From: an uncultured Pseudanabaenaceae cyanobacterium
GTDB taxonomy: Bacteria > Cyanobacteriota > Cyanobacteriia > PCC-9006 > JAAUQQ01
DNA length: 8,253 nt
NCBI GenBank assembly: GCA_938015405.1
Contig: CALLPZ010000140.1
Coordinates: forward strand, 1-8,253
Reading direction: 5' to 3'
In this document: positions 1 to 5,946 of the stretch, piece after piece
Position numbering within the stretch: the stretch's first letter is position 1
How the letters are laid out: the number at the start of each line of letters is the position of its first letter
Program-made: the position numbers and the translations under genes
Notes under the pieces: model-generated
Database searches by the model: none
Told to the model about the DNA's origin: nothing
The model's input: only the letters and a program-made list of their open reading frames with translations

Positions 1-869
1 TGATAGAAAGAATTAGTTTCCCGCAGAACAATAAACTTGGCCTTGAAATCCGCGCGGCGAATATCAACCCGATAGCCCGGCCAAATCGGCGTCGCTAAAA
101 CGCCATCCATCCAAAGCTTCGTGCTTAAGTCTGGATCCATCAGCGGTCTCACGCGAACCGTTGACCCACAGGGCATCACCAGAGGACGACTGGACAGGCT
201 TAAGGGACAAATGGGCGTCATCACCAGTGCTTCCATACCAGGATGAACAATGGGGCCATTCGCAGAAACGGTATAGCCCGTTGAACCTGTCGGGCTTGAG
301 ACGAGCAGCCCGTCGCCATGGTACTGATCGATCTTTTCACCATCCACTTCCACTTCTAAAACAGAGGTGGCCATGCGGTCTGCAGAGCCTGGCTTAATCG
401 CAAACTCATTCAGAGCATAGTGGAGGCGATCGCTTCCCTCAGGCAATGCAACATTAGCCGGAGCATCAGGCAACGACTGCAAAGCTGCCTGGAGCATCAT
501 GCGCTGCTGCACCGCATAACGATCCTCCAGCAAGCGACGCCACACTGCCTGGGTATCTTGAAAGAGCTCAGACGGCTCGGTCAAAAAGCCTAAGTGTCCC
601 CCCATTTTCACAGCCAAAATGGGAATATTTTCTGGCGCGAGATGCCTCGCAGCCCCAAGGGCAGAGCCATCTCCACCTAAAACAATAGCTAAATCAATCG
701 GTTCAGTCGCCGAAGCCAGAAAAACAGGATAGGGATTATCCCTTGCCCCTGTCGGCCCCATCATGACCCGGCAACCCAGAGCCTCTAATTCGCGCGCGCA
801 GCGATCAGCGCAGGCCTTACTTATCTCGTCATTGGCCTTATAGGCCAAGATGGCATGGTGCAACTGCAC
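1..869 (-). CDS. nadK: NAD kinase (ATP-dependent), C-terminus cut by the window edge
   Basis: Cytosolic enzyme that phosphorylates NAD to NADP using ATP. From a GTG at 869 the frame stays open to base 1, giving 289 complete codons; cyanobacterial family members are about 305 residues, so only a short C-terminal tail is missing. Visible family signatures are the GGDG motif (residues 65-68), GGHLGFLTE (90-98), the NE pair (154-155), the DG pair (186-187) and SPTGSTGY (192-199) followed by SANGPIVHPG. The start is chosen because an in-frame TGA lies 9 codons upstream, no ATG occurs before the conserved region, and GGAGA sits 9 nt before the GTG. The gene begins 54 nt after ndhE with no visible terminator between, so it is probably the last visible member of the ndh transcript. 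Oddities: Lys88 stands where most family members have Asn (AVN.GG.LGFLT), and Ser69 follows GGDG. Identification is secure. Confidence 0.93.
   Translation of the reverse strand, partial: MQLHHAILAYKANDEISKACADRCARELEALGCRVMMGPTGARDNPYPVFLASATEPIDLAIVLGGDGSALGAARHLAPENIPILAVKMGGHLGFLTEPSELFQDTQAVWRRLLEDRYAVQQRMMLQAALQSLPDAPANVALPEGSDRLHYALNEFAIKPGSADRMATSVLEVEVDGEKIDQYHGDGLLVSSPTGSTGYTVSANGPIVHPGMEALVMTPICPLSLSSRPLVMPCGSTVRVRPLMDPDLSTKLWMDGVLATPIWPGYRVDIRRADFKAKFIVLRETNSFY
426..433. repeat. HIP1 octamer GCGATCGC in nadK
   Basis: Perfect octamer within the Ser-Asp-Arg-Leu codons near residues 146-149 of NadK. Confidence 0.85.
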
Positions 870-878
870 AGCGGCAGA

Positions 879-883
879 TCTCC
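879..883 (-). promoter_or_regulatory. Ribosome binding site of nadK
   Basis: On the minus strand GGAGA lies 9 nt before the GTG at 869. It decides the nadK start, since the only other choices would be internal ATGs inside the conserved domain. Confidence 0.55.
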
Positions 884-923
884 GAGGATGCGTTCAGACC
901 AGCGAACCAATAGCGATCAAGTC

Positions 924-1229
924 TTACCACTTCAGCAAGTTGAACTGCTCCATATCAACCGTATCGCGGTTGCGGTAGATGGATAGCAAGATTGCGAGAC
1001 CCACTGCTGCTTCTGCAGCTGCAATGGAAATCACAAAGACCGTAAACACCTGGCCACGAATCACCGCAGGATCCAAGTAGTTAGAAAATGCCATCAAGTT
1101 GAGATTGACTGCATTCAGCATCAACTCAATGGACATAAGCACCCGCACAGCATTGCGGCTTGTGACGAGGCCGTAAACGCCAATGCAGAATAGGGCGGCA
1201 GCAGCCAAAAGGAAGTACTGAAGTTGCAT
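924..1229 (-). CDS. ndhE: NAD(P)H-quinone oxidoreductase subunit 4L (NuoK-like)
   Basis: Small membrane subunit of NDH-1 (complex I homologue), expected in the thylakoid membrane, where the complex passes electrons to plastoquinone and pumps protons in respiration, cyclic electron flow and CO2 uptake. The 101 residues form three hydrophobic segments (about 3-22, 27-48 and 60-84). Two buried glutamates expected from the NuoK family for proton transfer are present: Glu35 in SIELMLNAVNLN and Glu73 in SIAAAEAAVGLAI. Length and the C-terminal MEQFNLLKW match the cyanobacterial/chloroplast family. The ATG is not preceded by a Shine-Dalgarno sequence, which is common in cyanobacteria. It follows ndhG after 71 nt and precedes nadK by 54 nt, consistent with one transcript. 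Confidence 0.97.
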   Translation of the reverse strand: MQLQYFLLAAAALFCIGVYGLVTSRNAVRVLMSIELMLNAVNLNLMAFSNYLDPAVIRGQVFTVFVISIAAAEAAVGLAILLSIYRNRDTVDMEQFNLLKW

Positions 1230-1300
1230 GGCGTTCAGAATTTTGTAGAAAATGCGTCAACAAACAGGAAGCTCAAACCGTCCAAACCCATGTCTCTCGT

Positions 1301-1909
1301 CTAATTAGACTCAGACTCAGAAGATGCAACGGCAGATACGAGCTCTCTGGGCTTCTCTGGAAGCTTCAGGTCATCACCCAAAGCATCGCCATCAGGAATA
1401 ATATCGCGGCGAGCCAGGACGATCGCCCCAATTAACGCCATAAGCAGCAACACCGAAACCAGCTCGAAGGGAAGCAAGAAGTCAGTAAAGAAGTGCTCAC
1501 CCAAAATGTAGATAGCTTCATCGCCAGCCGCAGCCGTGCTGTCGATAGCCCAAGGCGTCGTAATAATCGTGGTGCCTAACAACAAGAACAGGCCACCACA
1601 GACTGCTGCGGTAACAATCTTGCGAGTCCAAGCGTATTTAACCGGAGCAAAATCCTCTCGCTTGTTCACCAGCATGATGGCAAACAAGATGAGCACGTTA
1701 ATCGCGCCCACGTAAACCAGGATCTGTGCTGCCGCTACAAAACTGGCATTGAGCAACAGGTAAAGCCCTGCCATGGCCGAGAAGACAGCACCTAGCAAAA
1801 AGGCAGAATAGACAATATTTGGAGTCAGCACCACCGCCAGAGCAGCACCAAGCATCATCACCGTCAGGATGATGAACGATACGAGTTGTACGCCTTCGGC
1901 CAGATTCAC
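1301..1909 (-). CDS. ndhG: NAD(P)H-quinone oxidoreductase subunit 6 (NuoJ-like)
   Basis: Integral membrane subunit of NDH-1, forming part of the proton channel region next to NdhE and NdhA. The 202 residues show five hydrophobic stretches (about 8-29, 32-53, 59-81, 97-118 and 144-166). The family core is seen at 66-80 (YVGAINVLILFAIML), and the last helix carries LPFELVSVLLLMALIG with Glu149. The tail from about 168 is hydrophilic and Ser/Glu-rich and is probably exposed. The start is a GTG at 1909; a GAGGA Shine-Dalgarno sequence 7 nt upstream supports it, and no ATG precedes the first helix. It sits 110 nt after ndhI, the longest spacer inside the ndh cluster, and 71 nt before ndhE. Confidence 0.96.
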   Translation of the reverse strand: MNLAEGVQLVSFIILTVMMLGAALAVVLTPNIVYSAFLLGAVFSAMAGLYLLLNASFVAAAQILVYVGAINVLILFAIMLVNKREDFAPVKYAWTRKIVTAAVCGGLFLLLGTTIITTPWAIDSTAAAGDEAIYILGEHFFTDFLLPFELVSVLLLMALIGAIVLARRDIIPDGDALGDDLKLPEKPRELVSAVASSESESN

Positions 1910-1916
1910 AAGAAAT

Positions 1917-1921
1917 TCCTC
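1917..1921 (-). promoter_or_regulatory. Ribosome binding site of ndhG (selects the GTG start)
   Basis: On the minus strand GAGGA is followed by 7 nt and then the GTG at 1909. This is the clearest Shine-Dalgarno sequence in the ndh cluster; ndhA, ndhI and ndhE lack one. Confidence 0.6.
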
Positions 1922-2019
1922 AAGATGACGGTGAACGGGTGCTATCCCGCAGGAAGACCCAATTTAGATTACGCGATTGCTTCGCAAGCTAGAAGCCCAT
2001 ACCGGAGCAAGGCTTATTC

Positions 2020-2634
2020 CTAATCGTCAGATTTAGCCGTCGAAGCTTCCTTTGCCTTCAGCTCTTCCGCTATTTCTTCGGGGCGACGGCCCGGACGCTG
2101 GGAGCCTTTGGGCAGGTCATGGGGGTCCATGACGCCCTTAGGCAAGTAAGCGAACTCGCGCAGCGGCGTCACCATGGGATCGTTGGTGAGCTTATAAGGC
2201 AGGCGACCCAAGGCCACGTTGTCGTAGTTGAGGTTGTGGCGATCGTAGGCCGACAGCTCATATTCCTCAGTCATGGACAAGCAATTGGTGGGGCAATACT
2301 CCACACAGTTGCCACAGAAGATGCAAACGCCAAAGTCGATGCTGTAGTTTTTCAGCACCTTCTTCTTCATCGCCTTGTTGAATTCCCAATCCACCACTGG
2401 CAGGTTGATGGGGCAAACCCGTACACAGACTTCACAAGCAATGCATTTATCAAACTCATAGTGAATCCGACCGCGATAGCGTTCTGACGGAATCAGCTTT
2501 TCGTAGGGATACTGCACTGCAACGGAGCGACGCTGCATATGGTCAAAGGTTACCGACAAGCCTTGGCCAATGTACTTGGCAGCCTGAACAGTTTCCTTGG
2601 CGTAATCGCCGACTTGCTTGAGGAATTTCATCAT
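2020..2634 (-). CDS. ndhI: NAD(P)H-quinone oxidoreductase subunit I, 2x[4Fe-4S] ferredoxin-like
   Basis: Peripheral iron-sulfur subunit of NDH-1 that carries electrons from the input side to the quinone site at the membrane arm. Two complete CxxCxxCxxxCP cluster-binding motifs are visible: Cys64, 67, 70 and 74 (CIACEVCVRVCP) and Cys104, 107, 110 and 114 (CIFCGNCVEYCP). The N-terminal amphipathic part (MMKFLKQVGDYAKE, then YIGQGLSVTFDHM) and the run TEEYELSAYDRHNLNYDN after the second motif are typical of cyanobacterial and plastid NdhI. The charged tail (about 175-204, Glu/Lys/Ala-rich) is the variable part. Two ATGs lie in tandem at 2634 and 2631; the first is used because family members commonly begin MMKFL, and no Shine-Dalgarno sequence distinguishes them. 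It lies 61 nt after ndhA. Identification is certain. Confidence 0.98.
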   Translation of the reverse strand: MMKFLKQVGDYAKETVQAAKYIGQGLSVTFDHMQRRSVAVQYPYEKLIPSERYRGRIHYEFDKCIACEVCVRVCPINLPVVDWEFNKAMKKKVLKNYSIDFGVCIFCGNCVEYCPTNCLSMTEEYELSAYDRHNLNYDNVALGRLPYKLTNDPMVTPLREFAYLPKGVMDPHDLPKGSQRPGRRPEEIAEELKAKEASTAKSDD

Positions 2635-2695
2635 GGGTCAGTACCAGGTCGGGAAGTCGACGAAAAATCTAGAAGAGAGGTCGGAAGAACGAAGC

Positions 2696-3814
2696 CTAAC
2701 CACCGAAGGCGAAGGGAAGGCTAATCTTGAGGGCCGCAGTGACCAAAAGGTTCACCAGAGCAACGGGCAAGAGGAACTTCCAGCCCAGGTCGAGCAACTG
2801 GTCAATGCGCACACGAGGTAGCGTCCAGCGCATCAGAATCGCCAAGAAGACCAACAGATAGGTCTTAAACAGGGTCATCAAGATACCCATCGAAGCTGTG
2901 ATGACCTGCAGAATGGGGTTCGTTTCTGGCTGACCGAGCCATCCAGCCAAACGATCCAAAGGAATGGGAGACTCCCAACCGCCCAGATACAGAACTGCAA
3001 CCATGATTGCGGAGAGCAACAGGTTGACGTAGGAAGCAATGTAGAAGAGCGCAAACTTCATACCGGAGTATTCGGTTTGGTAGCCCGCCACCAGTTCTTC
3101 CTCCGCTTCAGGAAGGTCAAAGGGCAGGCGTTCGCATTCCGCGAGGGCTGCAATCCAGAAGATGACGAAGCCCACGGGCTGACGCCAAACGTTCCAGCCG
3201 AGAATGCCGTAGCCAGACTGCTGCTGAACGATGTCGATGGTGCTCATGGAGTTCGACATCATCACCACGGCCAGCACTGCTAGAGCCAGGGGAATCTCAT
3301 AGCTAATCGACTGGGCCGCCGCGCGCAGACCGCCCAGTAGTGAGTACTTATTGTTGGAGGCATAGCCTGACATCAGCAAGCCAATGGGCTGAATGCTGGA
3401 CAGGGCAATCCAAAGGAAGATCCCCAAGCCCACATCAGAGATGATGAGGTTCTGGCCAAAGGGCACGACCAGATAGGAAATGAAGACCGGCAGAATCACC
3501 AAAATAGGACCGATGGTGAAAAGCGCTGAATCAGCCTTTGCCGGAATAATGTCTTCTTTAAAGATGAGCTTTAGACCATCCACCGCTGCCTGTAGGCTGC
3601 CTTGGGGTCCTGCATATTCAGGACCAACCCGCTGCTGAGCTGCGGCAGAAATCTTGCGTTCCAGCCACACTAGAACCAGCAGGCCCACCGTGGCACCAAT
3701 GACCATCAGGATCATTGGCAGGGGCATCCAAAAGAGTTTGGATATCCCGGGTGGCAGGCCTAGATCCCGCAAGGAGTTAATGAATGTCCCCTGAAGGTCA
3801 ATTCCAGAATTCAT
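2696..3814 (-). CDS. ndhA: NAD(P)H-quinone oxidoreductase subunit 1 (NuoH-like)
   Basis: Membrane subunit of NDH-1 that forms much of the quinone-binding chamber and joins the membrane and peripheral arms. The 372 residues contain about eight hydrophobic helices. Diagnostic NuoH/ND1 segments are WLERKISAAAQQRVGPEYAG (50-69), DGLKLIFKED (79-88), SYEIPL (171-176) and AECERLPFDLPEAEEELV (225-242) followed by AGYQTEYSGMKF, the acidic loop near the quinone site. Length fits the cyanobacterial family. The ATG at 3814 lies upstream of the first helix; the bases before it are C-rich with no Shine-Dalgarno sequence. As the first gene of the cluster it probably carries the operon promoter: a TATACT box and several small dyads lie 25-110 nt upstream. 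A 306-bp region with a hairpin separates it from gltA. Confidence 0.98.
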   Translation of the reverse strand: MNSGIDLQGTFINSLRDLGLPPGISKLFWMPLPMILMVIGATVGLLVLVWLERKISAAAQQRVGPEYAGPQGSLQAAVDGLKLIFKEDIIPAKADSALFTIGPILVILPVFISYLVVPFGQNLIISDVGLGIFLWIALSSIQPIGLLMSGYASNNKYSLLGGLRAAAQSISYEIPLALAVLAVVMMSNSMSTIDIVQQQSGYGILGWNVWRQPVGFVIFWIAALAECERLPFDLPEAEEELVAGYQTEYSGMKFALFYIASYVNLLLSAIMVAVLYLGGWESPIPLDRLAGWLGQPETNPILQVITASMGILMTLFKTYLLVFLAILMRWTLPRVRIDQLLDLGWKFLLPVALVNLLVTAALKISLPFAFGG

Positions 3815-3838
3815 AGGGTCGTGGAGAAGGGGGTGGAG

Positions 3839-3856
3839 GTCACAGTCGACACTGAC
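3839..3856. repeat. Imperfect 18-bp dyad in the ndhA leader
   Basis: GTCACAGTCGACACTGAC pairs with its own reverse complement at 14 of 18 positions (outer GTCA/TGAC and central GTCGAC). It starts 24 bp upstream of the ndhA ATG. It may be an operator or part of a leader fold; I recognise no known regulator site. Confidence 0.4.
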
Positions 3857-3871
3857 AGTACCTGTTAGGCC

Positions 3872-3885
3872 TCAGTCCGAACTGA
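3872..3885. repeat. Perfect 5-bp inverted repeat in the ndhA leader
   Basis: TCAGT-CCGA-ACTGA: five paired bases around a four-base centre, 57 bp upstream of ndhA. In RNA it could form a short tetraloop hairpin; in DNA it could be half-sites for a dimeric regulator. Confidence 0.4.
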
Positions 3886-3899
3886 ATTTTACATAAGTC

Positions 3900-3913
3900 T
3901 ATACGTCAGTATA
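3900..3913 (-). promoter_or_regulatory. Candidate ndhA promoter -10 box inside a dyad
   Basis: On the minus strand TATACT (3913-3908) matches the sigma-70-type -10 consensus at 5 of 6 bases and would put the start of transcription near 3901, giving a leader of about 85-90 nt. The box is part of a perfect dyad, TATAC-GTCA-GTATA on the plus strand, so a regulator bound there would cover the promoter. No TTGACA-like -35 lies 16-18 bp upstream; an activator or a -10-only promoter would be needed. TAAAAT at 3891-3886 is a weaker alternative. Confidence 0.35.
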
Positions 3914-4031
3914 TCGCTGTCAGGCTAGGGGAAACGGGATTTTCTACCTAGAAGCAAAGGGATTTTGCCTGATAACGATTGAGTAGCAGATGCTCTATCG
4001 GGCATCGCACCTAAAAACGCAGGTTCTGGCT

Positions 4032-4066
4032 GGGCTCCCAGAGGCAGGATTTATGACCTGGGACCC
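4032..4066 (-). terminator. Possible terminator hairpin after gltA
   Basis: On the minus strand GGGTCCCAG and CTGGGAGCCC form a 9-bp stem with one bulged G and a 16-nt loop, 55-90 nt after the gltA stop. Five T residues follow (4017-4013), but 14 nt beyond the stem, so this is not a canonical intrinsic terminator. It is the only strong inverted repeat in the gap. Confidence 0.4.
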
Positions 4067-4120
4067 TTGATAGAAAACAATCACGGCCGCCAGCCGACGA
4101 CCAGCCATCTCAACTGGCAC

Positions 4121-5293
4121 CTAGCGACTCGCAATGTCCTGATAGGGCAGGCCATGTTCACCGGTGTAAATCTGAGTGGGCCGAAAGATCCGATTTTCTC
4201 CCAGCTGTTCCTTCCAATGGGCTAACCAACCTGCGACCCGCGCCATGGCAAAGATAGGCGTGAACAAATCACTGGGAATCCCAAGATGCTGGTAAACCAG
4301 ACCGGAGTAGAAGTCGACATTGGGATAAATCCCTTTGTGTCCCAGACGCTCCTCCACAACTGCTTCTAGCTTAAGAGCCAGCTCGTAGTGGGGCGTCCCT
4401 CCCTGCTTTTCAAACATATCTTTGGCAAGCTTCTGGAGAATGACAGCCCTGGGATCCTTTACCTTATAGACCCGGTGACCGAAGCCCATGATCTTCTTGC
4501 GATTGGCAACACAGTCATCCACATAGGACTCGACACGATCGGCTGTGCCGATGTGCTCCAGCATTTCCAGCACTTCTTCGTTAGCACCGCCATGGAGTGG
4601 ACCGGCCAAGGTGCCCACAGCCGAAGCAATCACACCATAGGGATCAGTCAGGGTTGAAGCCGTTACCCGCGCCGAGAAGGTGGATGCATTGATGGTGTGC
4701 TCGGCATGGAGAATCAAGCAGACATCAAAGATACGAGCGGCTTCAGCGCTGGGCTCCTTCTCATTGAGCATGTACAGGAAGTTGGCTGCATAGCTCAGGT
4801 CATCGCGAGGCATGACCCAGTCATGGCCCTTGCGCATGAGGTTGAAGGTGGCCACCATGGTGGGCATTTTGGCCAGCAGACGCACCACTGCAGCACGGAT
4901 GTACTCAGGATCATCCAGGGCACGACGAGAGTAGAACAATCCCAAGGCAGCCGCACAGGACTGTAGCGCATCCATGGGATGGCCGCTCTCGGGGAAGCAC
5001 TTCATCATGTCGCGAATGCGATATTTGAGGCGACGATGATTGTTGACCTCAAAATTGAAGGCATCCAGTTCAGGCTGGGTGGGTAATGTGCCCCAAATTA
5101 AGAGGTAACAAGTTTCTAAGAAGGTGCTTTTACCAGCCAAGTCCTCGATGGGAATACCGCGATACTCCAAACGGCCATTCTGACCATCTACATGACCAAT
5201 ATTGGACTGAACGGCCGGAATGCCTTCTAAGCCAGGCCGGAAACAGGCATCTTCCCGATTGTTTTGGATTTTGGTGGCATCCCCAACTGGCAT
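4121..5293 (-). CDS. gltA: Citrate synthase
   Basis: Condenses oxaloacetate with acetyl-CoA to citrate in the cytosol, the entry to the oxidative TCA branch that gives cyanobacteria 2-oxoglutarate for nitrogen assimilation. The 390 residues are full length for the short citrate synthase type. The catalytic triad is visible: His234 in GPLHGGANEE, His273 in GFGHRVYK and Asp327 in NVDFYSG. HAEHTINASTF (196-206) and the C-terminal RPTQIYTG (371-378) are further signatures. The ATG at 5293 adds about 17 residues before the conserved FRPGLEGIPA; there is no other in-frame start before that block, and only a weak AGAG precedes it. A 143-nt spacer behind sixA, with one HIP1 octamer, and a 306-nt gap before ndhA suggest an independent transcript. 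Methylcitrate synthase is the main alternative within this fold, but context favours citrate synthase. Confidence 0.95.
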   Translation of the reverse strand: MPVGDATKIQNNREDACFRPGLEGIPAVQSNIGHVDGQNGRLEYRGIPIEDLAGKSTFLETCYLLIWGTLPTQPELDAFNFEVNNHRRLKYRIRDMMKCFPESGHPMDALQSCAAALGLFYSRRALDDPEYIRAAVVRLLAKMPTMVATFNLMRKGHDWVMPRDDLSYAANFLYMLNEKEPSAEAARIFDVCLILHAEHTINASTFSARVTASTLTDPYGVIASAVGTLAGPLHGGANEEVLEMLEHIGTADRVESYVDDCVANRKKIMGFGHRVYKVKDPRAVILQKLAKDMFEKQGGTPHYELALKLEAVVEERLGHKGIYPNVDFYSGLVYQHLGIPSDLFTPIFAMARVAGWLAHWKEQLGENRIFRPTQIYTGEHGLPYQDIASR

Positions 5294-5337
5294 AGGTGTC
5301 TCTAGAATTTTCGATTTCCTTAAGATTAACTGACGAA

Positions 5338-5345
5338 GCGATCGC
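5338..5345. repeat. HIP1 octamer in the gltA leader
   Basis: The only perfect copy outside a reading frame, 44 bp upstream of the gltA ATG. Confidence 0.85.
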
Positions 5346-5436
5346 CTGACAGGTCCCGCAACAGAACATATAGATTGATACCGCGACCGTCGAAACTCTC
5401 GCCATCGTTGCGATTAAGGAGACTTAGAGAATAGCC

Positions 5437-5928
5437 TCACAACATCAGTCGAGGCGGAGCGAGCCAAAACAGCTCGCTATTGCCTAAGGGAGAAGCTTGC
5501 TCTGGTAAGGACAAGCCAACGATTCCAGCTTTCTTCACACGCAACTGCCCCAGAGGCTCTCCCCAGATTAATTGCTCCGTCCATTCACTCCAGTTGGGCT
5601 CATGGCCCACTAATGCCAAACAACTGCCTTGTTTTGTGGGAAAGGCTTTCAGCCACTTTAACCAGGGCTCAAGAGGACAGTCTGGCATCAGCAATACTGA
5701 GGTTTCCAACGCATCCCCTAATCCTGTTTCGTAGAGAATCTCAGCAGTCTGACTCGCCCGCAGAAAAGGGCTGGTGAGGATGAGGTCGAAGTGAAGGCCC
5801 AGCTGGTTCAAACGCTGAGCAACGCGGCGGGTGCGATCGCAGCCTTTTTCAGTTAATGGGCGATCGTAATCCTCAGCGTAAATGCCACGCTCCACTGCAA
5901 TGCCATGGCGAATCAAATACAGCTCCAA
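5437..5928 (-). CDS. sixA: Phosphohistidine phosphatase SixA family protein
   Basis: Histidine-phosphatase (phosphoglycerate-mutase-like) fold. SixA-type enzymes remove phosphate from phosphohistidine in signalling proteins, although substrates of cyanobacterial members are largely unknown. The 163 residues start directly with the catalytic block LYLIRHGIA (Arg7-His8-Gly9). They continue with PLTEKG (24-29), TSPFLRASQTAEIL (52-65) including Arg57, and VGHEPNW (107-113) with the second catalytic His109. This matches the short, single-domain SixA type rather than mutases. The start is a TTG at 5928: no ATG or GTG exists between the in-frame upstream TAA and the RHG motif, and GGGAGAGGGG lies just upstream. 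Only 17 nt separate it from the DHH gene, and the ribosome binding site touches that gene's stop, so the two are probably co-translated. No clear terminator follows it. Confidence 0.9.
   Translation of the reverse strand: MELYLIRHGIAVERGIYAEDYDRPLTEKGCDRTRRVAQRLNQLGLHFDLILTSPFLRASQTAEILYETGLGDALETSVLLMPDCPLEPWLKWLKAFPTKQGSCLALVGHEPNWSEWTEQLIWGEPLGQLRVKKAGIVGLSLPEQASPLGNSELFWLAPPRLML
5833..5840. repeat. HIP1 octamer in sixA
   Basis: Lies in the Gly-Cys-Asp-Arg-Thr codons (29-33), directly after the PLTEKG block. Confidence 0.85.
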
Positions 5929-5936
5929 AAGACCAG

Positions 5937-5946
5937 CCCCTCTCCC
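5937..5946 (-). promoter_or_regulatory. Strong ribosome binding site for sixA, at the DHH stop codon
   Basis: On the minus strand GGGAGAGGGG begins with the last base of the DHH gene's TAG stop (5948-5946) and ends 8 nt before the TTG at 5928. It fixes the TTG as the sixA start and suggests that ribosomes finishing the DHH gene can reinitiate. Confidence 0.65.

Larger units (their letters stand above)
3815..4120. other. gltA-ndhA intergenic region
   Basis: This 306-bp stretch has no convincing gene. Read on the minus strand it holds, in order: a 9-bp imperfect hairpin about 55-90 nt after the gltA stop followed by five T residues; an A/T-rich stretch with nothing recognisable; a TATACT box inside a small dyad; two further dyads; and a C-rich stretch up to the ndhA ATG. 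A 37-codon frame beginning 12 nt after gltA was considered and dropped. Confidence 0.6.

Noticed and set aside
2119..2487. 122-codon plus-strand frame antisense to ndhI
   Set aside because: A shadow frame opposite an intact iron-sulfur protein; its many His and Val residues mirror the ndhI codons.
3888..3905. HLR1-like (RpaB) site TTTACATA upstream of ndhA
   Set aside because: Only the first half-site matches; the following repeat, two bases on, agrees at about 4 of 8 positions, so a two-repeat HLR1 cannot be claimed.
4007..4108. Short minus-strand frame starting ATG 12 nt after the gltA stop (37 aa, beginning MAGRRLAAVIVFYQ)
   Set aside because: No ribosome binding site at proper spacing, it overlaps the hairpin after gltA, it has no recognisable motif, and its length is within what chance gives.
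5367..5372. TATATG as a -10 box for gltA
   Set aside because: The matching -35 (TTTCGA, 17-bp spacing) agrees with consensus at only 3 of 6 bases; too weak to annotate as a promoter.
5130..5405. 91-codon minus-strand frame overlapping the gltA start
   Set aside because: A shadow of gltA in another frame; its product is Trp/Arg/Ser-rich without motifs, while gltA itself has all catalytic residues.
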